In this document: piece by piece, positions 11,104 to 22,976 of the stretch
Layout: each line of letters starts with the position of its first letter
Numbering within the stretch: the stretch's first letter is position 1
Assembly (NCBI GenBank): GCA_000733355.1
Contig: JNVV01000006.1
Coordinates: forward strand, 1,061,803-1,125,802
DNA length: 64,000 bases
Source of the DNA: Falciphora oryzae
Lineage: Eukaryota; Ascomycota; Sordariomycetes; Magnaporthales; Magnaporthaceae
Direction: 5' to 3'
Translations under genes and position numbers: made by a program
The notes under the pieces: generated by a model
What the model was told of the DNA's origin: nothing
Seen by the model: only the letters and a program-made list of their open reading frames with translations
The model's database searches: none

Positions 11104-12312
11104 TATGCGATAGCTTTGCTGCTTAGTGTGGCCGCCCGGGTTCTAATAGCATGTATGTTTTGTTACTCAGATAGATAAGGTACTGTTGCACACCTAGACA
11201 CACCCTCCATGTCAGGTAAGTCGAGTCGCCACCATAACGGCCGAAGTAGGCATGCCCTTTATAAACTTGGGAAAGATATTTGGGATGATGAGGGCGTCTG
11301 CCGCCGGCTTGATTCTCTCAAGTCCTCATGCTGATTACTCAACATACATATTACGGCATTTCCTAGGCCCATGGCGAGCCCAGACTACAGGGCTCGAGAG
11401 TATGCAGCGAAAGCTACCAAACGCAACTTGCCGGCCGTTGTTGATTAGTGAACCTGAAAGCGGAGTTGCCTCGGTAGATAGACCCCGGTTTCTCAGGATA
11501 TGACTAAAGTCATGAGATCCCGTTATTTGGGGTCGAGGGCCGACCCCAACGCACGAGACTTGGTGGGTTTGGTCTTGACCAATGTTCTGATGGAGACAAC
11601 CGAGGCAGCATGCATGCCTCCTGGAAGGATTGTGCAATAGGGTAGATACCATAATCATCGCTTCGAATGAGGGCTCTTATTCTACAGTTGAAATTCGGAG
11701 AATTCTTTGCTTTTGAAGGGAGAAGAGAAAAGAGCCCCAGAGGACAAGATCAAATGATGAGATATAGAGCGGGATCTGACAGCCGTAAGCCGTTCGACCG
11801 TGAACGAGAGGGCGGTGGGAATGTGTGCGCCAAGACACAATGCTTATAATCTATGGTTCAACGGTTTGGCGATTGGATGTTTGGGTGACTGAAGCCTGGT
11901 GGCATCCATTGCGGTTCATTATAGGAGGGGAAAAGGGGGGAAAGGGGCAATGAAAGAGGCATGGAAACAGTAGCGGGGAGGTTTCTTCGCCGTTTCCGGC
12001 TTAAATCCGAGCGGCAACCAGAGTGAAGTTGCGATTTCCGAGGTACGTCGGGCCCCGTTGACGACCTTGGACCGACCCCGGAGGCCCTGACTCTTGGCCG
12101 GTTGAACTGACTGCTTGGTACCTGCCCGGTTGATGGAATTATCCCAAAATGTGACATAACAAATCAGACTCACATCTATCGCTACTTACCCACCCGTTTA
12201 AATATCTACCAGGTTCCTATGCTTTGATTGTTTACCAACGCACGCATTCACTCGTTTATAGCAGTGCATAATCATAAACGAAAGAGTCCTATTTGCTTTC
12301 CCCCTTGATAAC
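11104..12312. other. Divergent intergenic region, MFS transporter and methyltransferase
   Basis: About 1.2 kb between divergent genes. The short open frames have no motifs or splice partners. A TTTAAATAT element at about 12197-12205 lies roughly 110 bases before the methyltransferase start and could be its TATA box. Otherwise nothing supported. Confidence 0.5.
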
Positions 12313-13416
12313 ATGGCGTCCGGCAGATCTTTCGAGATGCCCAAGGCGGCGTCCGAAGGCTTCAAGGATGGCACGGCGTACGATGCTCACCGGCCATCAT
12401 ACCCGCCCGAAGCCGTGCAGGCTCTCCTAGAAAAGCTCAAGGTCGCGGGAAAGCCAAGAGCAAGGATCGTCGAGATCGGCTCGGGCACTGGGAAATTCAC
12501 AGAGGTCCTAACTCAGAGGCCCGAGAAATTTGAGATCGTGGCCGTTGAGCCCTTGGGCAGTATGCGCAAGCAGCTCGAAGACAAGAATCTCGACGACGTC
12601 AAGGTGCTGAATGGACACGCCACCATGGTTCCGGTCGGGGAGGCGTGGGGAGATGCTTGCATCGTTGCACAGGCTTTCCACTGGTAACAGCCCCTTAGGA
12701 ACCAGGCGTGCATGTCTGCATACCTACCTATCTTGTTCTACCTGCCTTCTACTGACCCCAGTTCACGTCCAGGTTCGCAACTGACGAAGCGCTGGACGAG
12801 ATGGCAAGAGTCCTGAAGCCGATGGCTGTCTTGGGACTCATTTGGAACATCGAAGACTGTGAGATTAACTGACCGATCCCCATCCATCCAAGATCCATTG
12901 GCGGCCTCAGCTGGCTCTTGTTCCGCCTTGGATGACAGGATCCGTCGCTAAGATATGCCGCCCGCGCTTGAACAAACAGACAACAAACCTACGTCATGGC
13001 CGGCCAGCACGCAGTGGGAGCAAAAGCTGAGCGACTTTGTCCACGCGCTCCCGGAAGACAGCCATCCCCGGTTTCGGCACTCTAAGTGGCAGGAAGTCTT
13101 TACGCGTCAACTCTCGAACAACCCCCTTCGGGCGCTGAGGGACGGCGTGACGGACCATTTGCCGCGCTTTAGCTTGCCAATCGGCGAGCAGCGGATCCCC
13201 TTCACCGTTTGGCTCGAGAAAGAGGCTATGTGGAAGCGTATCAACACGCTCAGCCAGGTCGCTGTCCTCAAGGGCGCCCGGAAGGACGAGGCCAGGCGCA
13301 CATTCGACCAGGCCCTCGAGGGCCCCGACGTCGAGAGGAACGACAAGGGCGAGATCGCTCTCCACGGTGTTACGTACCTCGCCTGGACAGACAAGATCGG
13401 CGGCGGCTACTATTAG
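12313..13416 (+). CDS. SAM-dependent methyltransferase, Crg1/UbiE-like class I
   Basis: Soluble class I methyltransferase acting on an unknown small molecule. Three exons: 12313-12683, 12773-12858 and 12980-13416, giving 297 residues. SAM-binding motif I is VEIGSGTGKFTEVL starting at residue 53, with an acidic strand-2 end (VAVEPLGSMR) and the post-motif sequence QAFHWF rebuilt across intron 1. Exon 2 carries DEALDEMARVLKPMAVLGLIWNIED, the usual helix and strand 5. The third acceptor was chosen after AACAAACAG because it gives EDYNKPTSW in phase. Related fungal proteins include yeast Crg1, which methylates lipid-like toxins, but I cannot assign the substrate. The gene faces LSm6 tail to tail. 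Confidence 0.88.
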
Positions 13417-13862
13417 CTCAATTCAAAGTGCGCAAGTAGGCTCGCTAGCTTGCCAAGACTGGTTTGTATGGCAGAAGTCTTGGCTCCGCTTGCCGCGCCG
13501 CACCTGAATCTGGAAGACAAACACTGAGCCTCACCTCTGTGGGTAGCTGCTCTCGTGCAAGCAGGAACAGGAAGGCTCTGTGGTTGATTATCGGGTTGAT
13601 TATCGGATAGCTTGAGATTCTAGAAATTCCATTCCCATAAAGGCTTATCAGGAAGACCCAAAGGATACGCAATCTGTATCCTTGACTATGATCGCACCAG
13701 CGCCATCGCCGTGAGAGAATTATTCTTCATTCCGCATTTCATTTCCGGCTGAGCTCTCTGCAGAATCGAAGAGAGAAAATGACGTAGAAAAAAAAAAGAT
13801 TAACGCAAGGAGAAAAAGATAAACGGCACGATGTCAGTGCTGAAAGCGCAGCGGACGACGAG
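13417..13862. other. Convergent 3' region, methyltransferase and LSm6
   Basis: Short gap between two 3' ends. It contains a directly repeated GGTTGATTATCGG word near 13581-13606 and A-rich sequence at 13787-13823, consistent with untranslated tails. No gene seen. Confidence 0.5.
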
Positions 13863-14291
13863 CTATGATGAGGCCGCAATGTACATGACTGAGAGGGAGG
13901 GTCAGCACAGATGAACCAGAGGATCGTGGGCGACAGCAGATGGGCGCCCGGTAGGAGGGATGATGCTCACCGTTGTTGCCACGAACGAAGGCGTCGCCGT
14001 AGGACCGCTTCTTTTGACCAGCGACCCACTCCTCGGCCTTCTCCAGGGCAATGTTCATGTAGCCGTCCACCGATTGCAGCTCGCCTTTGGAAGGGCCCGG
14101 CCTCGTCAGCAGTGTCGTTGGCAGAAGCATACCGCATGCCCGTGGCATACCCACCGAGGGGCTTCCGAACTCAACTCACCCTTGTAAATGACACCCGAGT
14201 TCAGCTTGACGGTGACCATGTTGCCGATGATGTCGCCGAGGAAGCTTGTCGGGTCCTTGCCCTCGCCTTGGGTCATCGCTCCGTTCTCCAT
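13863..14291 (-). CDS. lsm6: LSm6, Sm-like ring subunit of U6 snRNP and mRNA decay complexes
   Basis: Subunit of the LSm2-8 ring that binds the U6 snRNA 3' end in the nucleus, and of the LSm1-7 ring in cytoplasmic mRNA decay. Three exons: 14291-14180, 14084-13971 and 13888-13863, giving 83 residues, the family length. The Sm1 motif (FLGDIIGNMVTVKLNSGVIYKGELQSVD) is joined across intron 1 after the first base of the glycine codon. The Sm2 motif (FVRGNNVMYIAAS) is joined across intron 2. The last exon is only 26 bases, so the C-terminus VMYIAASS is easily missed by simple frame reading. The start is the first ATG in frame, nine codons before the Sm fold. Confidence 0.95.
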
Positions 14292-14782
14292 GCTGGATGG
14301 TGGTTGTGGAAGTTGGAAGGGTAGCTAGTATGAACAGCAATCGGTGACTAGGTAGTCTTTCTTTGCCAAAGGGGTTGTTGGTCTTCAGTGGTATCTGTGC
14401 TGGTGCTGTCCCGGGCTCTAAGCCCAGATCGAATGGATGTTTGCGCAAATGGCGGGGGCTCGCGACGGAGTGGAAATGCTCCTGGTGGGGCGGGGGATTT
14501 TTAGCACGTCAATGATTCGCTGCTTCAGGGTAACCCTGCCACACGCCTTCCACCATGAAACCATCCGCCAGGACCAGAATCCATTGGATTTGATCAGCGC
14601 CGGCATTGAACTGATTTCAACCACACCGTCCCTGCACGCGACAGCGGCCAACTTAGAAAGGGAATAAAGCGCAAGGACGGTGACCGAAAGAAGAAAAATG
14701 GGAAAAGGCAAAAAGAGAGAAAAAAAAAAAAAAAAAAAAAAGAAAAAAAATGCACAAAATGTTACCATCCTAATCGCAGTTT
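14292..14782. other. LSm6 upstream region with an A22 tract
   Basis: Between the LSm6 start and the 3' end of the BTB gene. It contains an uninterrupted run of about 22 adenines at 14720-14741 inside a purine-rich block. No gene seen. Confidence 0.5.
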
Positions 14783-15612
14783 TCAGTCGTCTCGAGAGAT
14801 AAGCGGGGCCCTCCGCTTTTTTCCGCTCGTCTGCGACTTTGCCGACTTTTGGGCCCGCCGCTTGTCTTCGGCGTCCATTCGCTCGCCGAACTTCTTGGAC
14901 ACTTCCACGAAAAAGTCTGTGCCTAGCGTCCCCGCGAGCTGTACGAAAACAGAAGGCGGGACATTTGCGACGGCGGCCGCAATATCATCGCCGAACGGGA
15001 GGCTGCCGGATTTGCACTCTTGGTATAATTCTTCGAACTGCTGGATCAGCCTGGCGGCTTCATCCTTGCGGCCCTCCCAGAGTTCGACCGACCACTTCCT
15101 TAGATAGGTGCGGGCAGAGTCCTCCGTGATTCGCTGCATTAAGAGATCGCCCGAGAGCCTGGCGATCTTAAGGAGGCCGAATCTCATGGCTAAGGTGATG
15201 GGCTTTTGGTCGGAGCTCGCCGGGATGGCTTGGGACTGGAAGTTCAACCGATATAGAACCTCCACATAACGCCCGAAATCGACAGTGGTGACTCCGGGCA
15301 ACGTGATCCTGGCACCGGACCAGGACCAGCTGCTTCTAGTCGCTTCTGAAAACCTGGTGCGTCGTTCACGAGAAGCTCACGATGAACGTGGAATGTGTCG
15401 GGACCACTGGCACCCTCCACAACCATGGCGACGGTTGGTTGCGGTATGCTTGAACGGATGTTAGCTTGTCTTGTGGCTGCGCAATGGAATCTTTTGTTCC
15501 TAAATATATGTGCCTACATGAAGCAAATCGGCTGTCTGCTGGGAGGCTGGATTTCAGGCGCATCCTTATCCTCATCGACTATTATTGGATTGTTCTCCGT
15601 TTCCCCATCCAT
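14783..15612 (-). pseudogene. BTB/POZ-domain gene with an apparent frameshift
   Basis: BTB domains mediate dimerisation and often recruit cullin-3, but this gene's partner is unknown. I read exon 1 as 15612-15518 (MDGETENNPIIVDEDKD...) and exon 2 from 15448, after a GCTAAC branch point. Exon 2 gives PTVAMVVEGASGPDTFHVHRELLVNDAPGF, a normal BTB first half. The second half (RITLPGVTTVDFGRYVEVLYRLNF) and a helical C-terminus ending in a basic tail lie in another frame, continuing to a stop at 14783. The frames would meet if one base were added near the minus-strand T4 run at 15349-15352. A 35-base intron starting GTGAGC would also restore phase but would delete conserved BTB residues. It may be a real mutation, an allele or an assembly error. 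Confidence 0.6.
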
Positions 15613-16449
15613 TCTGGCTCTGAATTCTGTGGAGCGCGAGTGAGTAGGGTGTGAGGTTGCTAGGATATGATGATTGTGAGCGACAACAAAGATGATCGTC
15701 TTGAGCTATGAAGCACCAATGCGATAGAGAGTATCTTCGAGATGGATCGTAGATGGTAGTCGTAGATAGTAGTCGGCCGTGTCTCTTTCCTTTTTGATTG
15801 TCAGATAGAGATAGAAGTCAGAAGTGTAATGGTACTCGAAGAGAGCTCAGGCAGAGGCAGGTACTCTAGCCCGGTTGGATTTTATGAATCTGAGTTGAAA
15901 ATATTCGTGAGGAAGGGACGCGATTATCCAGCACGGCGGCACGCTTAGCGCGGCGCTCGGTGTTCAGGTGGGTGGGTGAAGAGGCATTGAAAACGAAAGT
16001 TCGCGAGCGCAGATTGCAATACCAGCCACGGCGGGAGACCGATGGCCTCATAAGATGGAGTTTCGATGAGGCTATATCCATGTCCCAAATAGGCAATCAC
16101 CAATCTTAGTCCAGACGAACGGACGGGTGGGTCGCGCGGAGCTTGAGGTGCAGGCATGAAGCCGCCAAGGATTCCAGCGCTTGAGTCGGTGGGGCACCTG
16201 ACCACGCGCCTCAACACGCTCTTCGTGGGTTCACACGCGTACCACTTTCGCCATCCTATCTAGCCCATTCAAGACCCACCGCCAGCGAATTGTCTGGCGT
16301 CCGAACCGACGACGACCTTCAGTCGTGTGCTAGCACAGTGGACGGACGGGATAATCGATGCCATCGCACCCAGGACCCTCCCCCGATCGTCCCTAGACAG
16401 CCTCAATGCCGGTATATCCGCCAGGGGACATTTGTTCCGGCACGGCTTC
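15613..16449. other. Divergent promoter region, BTB gene and RecQ gene
   Basis: About 840 bases between divergent genes. It has several GTAG(A/T)-rich repeats near 15749-15775. The frame open upstream of the RecQ ATG from 16327 lacks an ATG and is treated as leader. Nothing else supported. Confidence 0.5.
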
Positions 16450-19400
16450 ATGACGCGAAACAACCTCCGCGACCAGCTTTCTTGGTTACTCCGCGACGTC
16501 TCCATCACTCTGCCCGCGGGGCCTTCGCTGCCCAGTGCCCCCGATAGCTTCGACAGCCAGTCCGAGCCCAGCCAAACTTCGGCCACGGGGTCCCAGCCGC
16601 AGGCTTCTGCGGCCCCAGCCCTGTCGCCGGTCGACCCCACGCCCACCACTCGGTCCACAGCCGTGCCAAGTGGCCCGTCCCCCGCCGCCGATGCCGTGCA
16701 GCCTCCCCGGAGACTAGACACGGTCGCCGCCGAAGGAGGGATGGCGAGACTGACGTCGGCCGCAAAGTCCAAGAAGCCATCGCTGATGGTGAAGGAGCAG
16801 CCGCTGCCGACCCCGGACTCGACCAGCAGCATCCCCCCGCTCCAGAGGGCCTTCTCCCAGCTGGTTGATCGCAAAAATGCACGCTCCGCAAAGAAGGAAC
16901 CGCCAGCCACCCCGGCCCCGGCACCTACCGCCGCCATTCGAAGCCCCGTCTTCTCTTCGGACATCTTTTCCAATATCGACTCGATCGACCTCACGTCCGA
17001 CGACGCCGCCGTCGAGTCCTCGCCCCACCGAGACGTTCGGCTGTGGGCCGAGGATTGTGCGTCTCGCCCTGAGCCACTACCCAGGAAGTCTGGCAAGAAG
17101 AGGAAGAGTGTGGAGATGAGCAAGGCCACGCCGACGCCCAAGAAGAAGCAGCTCGTGGACGATGACGACGAGTTCCCCGACGTCCACACTCTTGCCGAGC
17201 TTGGTTCGACGCGACCCAAAAGGGGCCTGTCAAAAGGGCTCCCAAGCTCCCAGGACACGCCAGTTAAGACCCGCGTGGCAGCAGCCTCGGCATATGCAAC
17301 CTCTGTCATCGAGGAGCACACTGTGACCGAGACCATCAGCAGGACGAAGACGCGTGTGCGACGTGCGGACGGCGTCGCTGCGTTCACCGAGGGCTCTGCG
17401 GTACCGGCAACAGCTCCAATAGCGGCGCCTTCTGGCGGTGGAGCCTCACCTACGCGCCCAAGCACCAGGGGGGCTGTGGAAGATGCCACTGGGGGAGAGC
17501 CGCGCAGCACTCCAGGGCCAAGTCGGAAGAAGAGCAGGAAGCCCAGGGACAGTGCCATCATACAGGACTCCGAAGACGAATTTCTTACACCTCAGACAGA
17601 GCATATTTCTTTTTTCTCCTGCATGTCCGGGTCTCAGTCTCATCACGAGAACGAGGAAAGCACGCAGCGCGCTCGCGACTCGAATACTCATGTTACCGAG
17701 GACCGGCCTTCACGGACCGAGACTCCGTCAAGGAAGCGGCCGAGAGAGGTATCACCCACGCCCCAGGCCGATAATGCCGAGCCGGAAAAGCTGGTTGCAC
17801 ACAGCTCGGACTCGGACGGCAGCACCCTGATCATGGATCTGTTTCTCAGGAACCCCGCCGTGATAGGGAGAAAGCGCCAGGAAATCCAGACGGAGATGAA
17901 GAAGCTGTCTGCCGATTACATGCGGGCCATCAGCGACAACTGGCCGAGGGACCGAAAAGAGCAGGTCAAGGAGAACCGGAAGCGGCTCTCAGAACAGCAG
18001 AAGACTCTCGATGCCCTCGGCGCTGAGTATGAGGCCCACAAGGCCTTGTCGGAACGCAAGAATGATCTAGTCAAGAAGCTAGTGGAGACATTCGAGAAGG
18101 GAATGGACGCACCCGAGGACGAGGATGCTGCCGCCGAGATAAGCCACCAGCTCCAGGAAAAGGAGCAGAGCTTGCGGCATCTGCTGGTGGCAGCTGGCAT
18201 GAACAATCTCGAACTGTTCGAGGACGTTGGCGAGCCGGTTGAGCCTAGTAGCGCGCCGCACCACGTCGTCTTCGGCACCCAGTCACCCCCTCATTCGGCC
18301 GTTCCGCGGACGTCGAGGCAAGCGAGCATATTGACGTCCACCCACGCGGACAACGCGCCACAGGTTATCCGTCAGACGCAGGTCCCGACGAGGGGGCCAC
18401 CGGTTCTCAGCCGCAGGGACGAGTACGGAGACAGCATCCTAGCCCCGCAGCCGCCACCCTTTCCGCGAGAGCCAAGGCCTCAAAATAGGGAATCTGGCAG
18501 TCGAGCGCCTCCAATACACTCCGTGACCCCAGGAGTCGCTTTCTTTGACGGGCTACTTGACGACGACGACGACGACGACGATATGATGGAGTTGTGTGAC
18601 AATCCTCCTTTACCCCGGCGACCACAGCCTCAAGCCCCCCCGCCTCCTGCACGCCCTGCGGCTAGCTCGAGGCCTGCGAGTCGTTGGGCTGGCGAAGAGG
18701 TCGACTACTTCAGCGACGACGACAGCATGGTCCAGTTTGCGGAATCGCTCGAACGCGAATCTTCAGGCAGACCTTCACTGTCGACTCAGGCCTCGAGATC
18801 GGCGCTCTTGGAAACGTCAGGAAATAATAGAATCGTGCCCAGGTCGAGGACAGAGCCAGCAAGGAAGGACAAAAAGGTGGATTCCGCGCCCAAGTCGTCG
18901 ATATCCCGCGATCTGATGAAGCACCCGTGGTCAAACGACGTGCGGAGAGCCCTGAAGGATCACTTCCGCATGTCGGGCTTCCGGCACAACCAGCTGGAGG
19001 CCATCAACGCCACGCTCAGCGGGAAAGATGCCTTCGTCCTGATGCCGACCGGCGGCGGCAAGTCGCTTTGCTACCAGCTGCCTGCCGTCATCGACACGGG
19101 CAAGACGCGCGGAGTCACCATCGTCGTGTCTCCACTGCTCAGTCTGATGCAAGATCAGATCGATCACCTCAAGGCCCTGCACATTGTCGCGAGGCAGTAC
19201 AGTGGCGATGTGGACAAAACACAGCGCGACATGATCCTGGATGCGCTTCGGAGCAGCAGGAATCCCGAGAACATGGTCAGGCTTCTCTACGTGACGCCCG
19301 AGATGATTGGCAAAAGCCAGGCGTTCCTGAATGCTCTTGACAAGGTGTACAGCAACAACAAGCTTGCCAGGATTGTCATCGACGAAGCACACTGCGTCAG

Positions 19401-21840
19401 CCAGTGGGGGCACGACTTCCGACCCGACTACAAGACGCTTGGCGAGGTCCGGCGGAGATTCCCCAAGGTGCCCGTCATGGCATTGACAGCGACGGCAACT
19501 CCCCACGTCATTGTGGATATTAAACACAACCTTAGCATCCCCGAATGCGAAATCTTCTCCCAGAGTTTCAACCGCCCGAACCTTTTCTACGACATCCGGA
19601 CCAAGGGTAAAAACGTCGTGCAGACCATCGCCGACCTGATCCAGTCGGACCACGAGGGCGAGACGGGCATCGTGTACACGCTCTCGCGCAAGTCGGCTGA
19701 GTCCATTGCCAAGAAGCTCCGGGACCAGTCTGGAATCTCGGCGCACCACTATCATGCCAAGATGGAGACGGAGGAGAAGACGGATGTGCAGAGGAAATGG
19801 CAGGGCGGCCAGATTAAAGTAGTCGTGGCTACCATCGCCTTCGGAATGGGCATTGACAAACCAGATGTACGCTTCGTCGTCCACCACACTCTCCCCAAGA
19901 GCCTCGAGGGCTACTACCAGGAGACGGGTCGGGCCGGCCGAGACGGCGGCCAGTCCCGCTGCTACCTCTACTTCGGCTACGGGGACATCACCAGCCTCCG
20001 CAAGATGATCAACGATGGCGAGGGCAACCAGCAGCAAAAGGACCGACAGAGTCAGATGCTTAACCGCGTCGTTGACTTCTGTGAAGACAGAAGAGACTGC
20101 CGCCGGGAGGGAATCCTCCGGTACTTTGGCGAGAAGTTCGACCGCGCGAGTTGCAACAAAACGTGTGACAACTGCCGCACCGGTGGCCAGTTTGAGCTTG
20201 TCGACCACACAAAAACGGCCATTGCCGCCCTGCGGGTGATCCAGGGACGAAGGCAGACGACGCCCAAGCAGTGCGCCGACATCCTGCTTGGAAGAGGCAC
20301 CCCTAAAGACGACGAGCGTCCGGAACACTATGGCGCCGCCAAGCCCCTGAAGGAGCATGTCGTCCTCAACATACTGTACCGGCTGACCGCTGAAGAAGCG
20401 TTGGAAGAGATCAACAAGCCCATCAAGGGGGGCATGGTTGCTACGTATTGCCAGGTGAGTCGTGGCGTCCTATGTAGGGCTGACTGTGGGAAAGACAACA
20501 TATACCTGCGATGGTCGCCGTGCATGTGCTGACTGTCTGATTTTGCCTTGTCATAGATGGGTCCTAGAGCGCAGGAGTTTCTCCGCGGCGCACGGAAGCT
20601 CGAACTGGTCACTAAGGTTGGCCGCGGCGCTGGAGACCAGGATGCCGAAGGGCTACCCAAGAAGAAAACCAAGAAGAGTACTGTCGGCGAACAGTCTAGG
20701 CTCCCGCCATCAACAAACGTGTCATCCCCGATTCTAAACGTCCGAAAGAAGAACAGCGGCAGGGTGTATCTGCAAGTCGAGGATGACGAAGAGTTGGATG
20801 CAGCCCCGGCTGGACCGATCCACGCAAACGGGTATGCCAAGGACGGCTTCGTTGTATCATCAGAAGCCGATGACGACGACTACTTCGAGCCGATGCGCCC
20901 GTCCACCAAGGGGCGCCAGCGAACGCTCGACGAGATGCGCAGACCTGTCCAAGGCAGCAGGGGCGGCGAAGTCGAGATAGACGAGATCCATGGAGACTTT
21001 GTGGAGCAGTTTGTGCAAGAGGCGAAGCTCGCAGAGGAGAGGATCCGCAACATCAATAGCCTACGAAGAGTGCTCTTCTCGGAGCAGCAGCTGCGCACGA
21101 TGGCCATTAGGTGGACAACGTCACTCAGTAATATGTGCCTGATAAGCGGCATCAGCCAGGACAACGTTAAGAAGTACGGCGGCCAGCTCTTGCCTGTCCT
21201 CCTCAAGTACCACAACTTCTATCGCAACGCCATGGGCACTAATGGCGCTGGGGATGATGATGATGTCGTGGACCTTGTCAGCGATGGTGACGACGACGGA
21301 GATGACCATGGCGGTCATGGCCACCACCAACGGAGACAGCCGCCACCGCCGGCGCAGGCTCGTCGGTCTGCAAAAGGAAAGAAACCGGCGCAAGAAAGCT
21401 TCTTCTCGGACGAGGCGGAGGAGGATGACGACCAAGAGGACAGCTTTGAACAGTCGAGATATTTCAATGGTGGCCAAGGGGGACCCGAGACCGCGGCGGA
21501 GCGCGAGGGGCGCGAGTGGAACGAGAGGTTTGACCGGGCCGGGGAGGCGGCGGGGGCGCGGACCAAGTCGTCGCAGCCGCGCTCACGCAACGGCTCAGGC
21601 TCGGGGGCCGGCGGAAGGAGCTCGGGCGGCTGGAAGGGCGGCAAGAAGCCGTACGCGCGCCGCTCCTCGGGCGGGGGCGTCGCTAAGCGCAAGACGTTCA
21701 GCAAGAAGGCCGGGGCCGCCAGCAAGAGCGGTGGCGCCTCGGCCGCTCGGGCAGGGGGTTCCGGCGGCGGCGATGCTTCTGCTACAGCTCGGGCCAGGGC
21801 TTCGGGCAGCGGCGGCAATTTTGGCCTGATGCCGCTTTGA
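16450..21840 (+). CDS. RecQ-family DNA helicase, QDE-3/Sgs1/BLM type
   Basis: ATP-dependent 3'-5' DNA helicase that unwinds recombination and replication intermediates with topoisomerase III in the nucleus. The Neurospora relative QDE-3 also acts in quelling. Two exons, 16450-20454 and 20557-21840, give 1762 residues. The ATG at 16450 starts MTRNNLRDQLSWLL, the typical N-terminus, although the frame is open further left. The first 820 residues are disordered, with an acidic run of eight aspartates near residue 705. The core has Walker A MPTGGGKSLCYQLP near 865, DEAH (VIDEAHCVSQWGHDFRPDYK) near 977 and QETGRAGRDG. A RecQ zinc cluster follows (CRREGILRYFGEKFDRASCNKTCDNC), then a winged-helix region split by the 102-base intron. 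An HRDC-like segment (SEQQLRTMAIRW...ISGISQDNVKKYG) lies near 1508-1545. The basic Gly/Ser/Ala-rich tail probably contains nuclear localisation signals. Confidence 0.95.
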
Positions 21841-22976
21841 GTGGTGTGGTTTTGGAACAGATGGGTTCCTTGGCGCTGGAATATTTTTTTTAATGATTTT
21901 TTTTCCGGCCCTTTTTTTCTGGAGGCCGTTTCTTGATGAGGATGAGCTCACAGACGGAGAAAAAAAAATGCGTATTTATAGCCGGGCTGGGGAATGATGT
22001 ATGTAGGTATGCTGTCGTTTGCATCGGCACGGCGTTGGGCTTGCATTTGCATCTATATTTATTGGCATTTTTGGCTTCAATACACCAATACACACATCGC
22101 TGCCAGCCAGAGCTCCCTGATAGAACCCATTTCGTGTGGCTCACTACCTCCCTCCTCATTCCTCCCCCACCGCAGAAGCAACAATCGTGGGCAACGTAGG
22201 CGACAGGAAACTATAGGTACATACGTTGTCTCATGAAAATAATAACTGTATCGACCCTGTGTCCCTGCCGGGTCGTAGAGGTCTAGATTCGCTTATTGAT
22301 AAGTATCTTACAAGATTTGGGTATCGGTTGCGCTCTGATCTCTGTAAAGCAAAACAAAAATATGTACTTCGTACCTGCCTACCACGTAGGGAGGACGACA
22401 AGTACGTAGCCCACCCAGGCCGGCACGATATCCATCTGATGCAGCTTGGAGTCGGTGCCTGCCCTTGAATCCCTCCGACGTATTACGTACCCCCTGGCCT
22501 GATTGGCTGACTGACCAAACGAACAAACAAGCTCCTATAAAGTGTGGAGCGCCGTGGCGATTCCACAAAATCGAGCCGCTGTTGATTGTTCATGTTCATA
22601 CCACTCTGTGTACACGGACAAGCTTGACGCGTCCCCGCTAAATGAACAGTGGAAGAGAAAAATGGGAAATTAAGAGGAAAAAGGGACAGCCTTTGTGGTG
22701 GCTGGAAGAAGAGAGGGTGAAGGCTGTGCTGCCCTAAATATGTGGTTGTTGATGGAGCCGAGAGCAAGATCGGGCCACCACATTTTTTGTGTGTACTTGA
22801 CATGGGTGCCGAACGGTTATTGGCGAACGACGCTTTGCCTAGCAGCCGCTCAAGACCAGCTCAGGGTGCTACCAAAGCCAGTCTCAAAACCCGTGGTCTG
22901 GTTATCTGTCTGTGAGGGGGAAAACAAACTGTTTTCATGCAGGCATAATCGAGCGATTCGAGCCAAGGACAGTGAC
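21841..22976. other. Convergent 3' region, RecQ and Kar9 genes
   Basis: About 1.1 kb between two stop codons. It begins with T-rich sequence that could serve 3'-end formation and has no frame with motifs. A CTACCACGTAGG palindrome-like word occurs at 22379-22390. Confidence 0.5.

Noticed and set aside
12955..12979. ATG at 12955 as the start of a separate methyltransferase-like gene
   Set aside because: The sequence is the end of an intron; joining at 12980 gives the continuous EDYNKPTSW expected in the family.
7020..13416. Complete secondary-metabolite cluster
   Set aside because: No polyketide, non-ribosomal peptide, terpene or other core synthase and no cluster regulator is adjacent.
15514..15548. 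Alternative reading of the BTB gene start at the short frame covering 15366-15575
   Set aside because: That frame is not continuous with either BTB half, whereas the exon at 15612-15518 with a GCTAAC branch point joins in phase.
16269..17561. 430-residue minus-strand open frame
   Set aside because: Antisense shadow of the disordered RecQ N-terminus; Ser/Gly-rich without domain.
18931..20358. 475-residue minus-strand open frame
   Set aside because: It is antisense to the RecQ helicase core and arises from the strong codon bias of that gene; it has no motif of its own.
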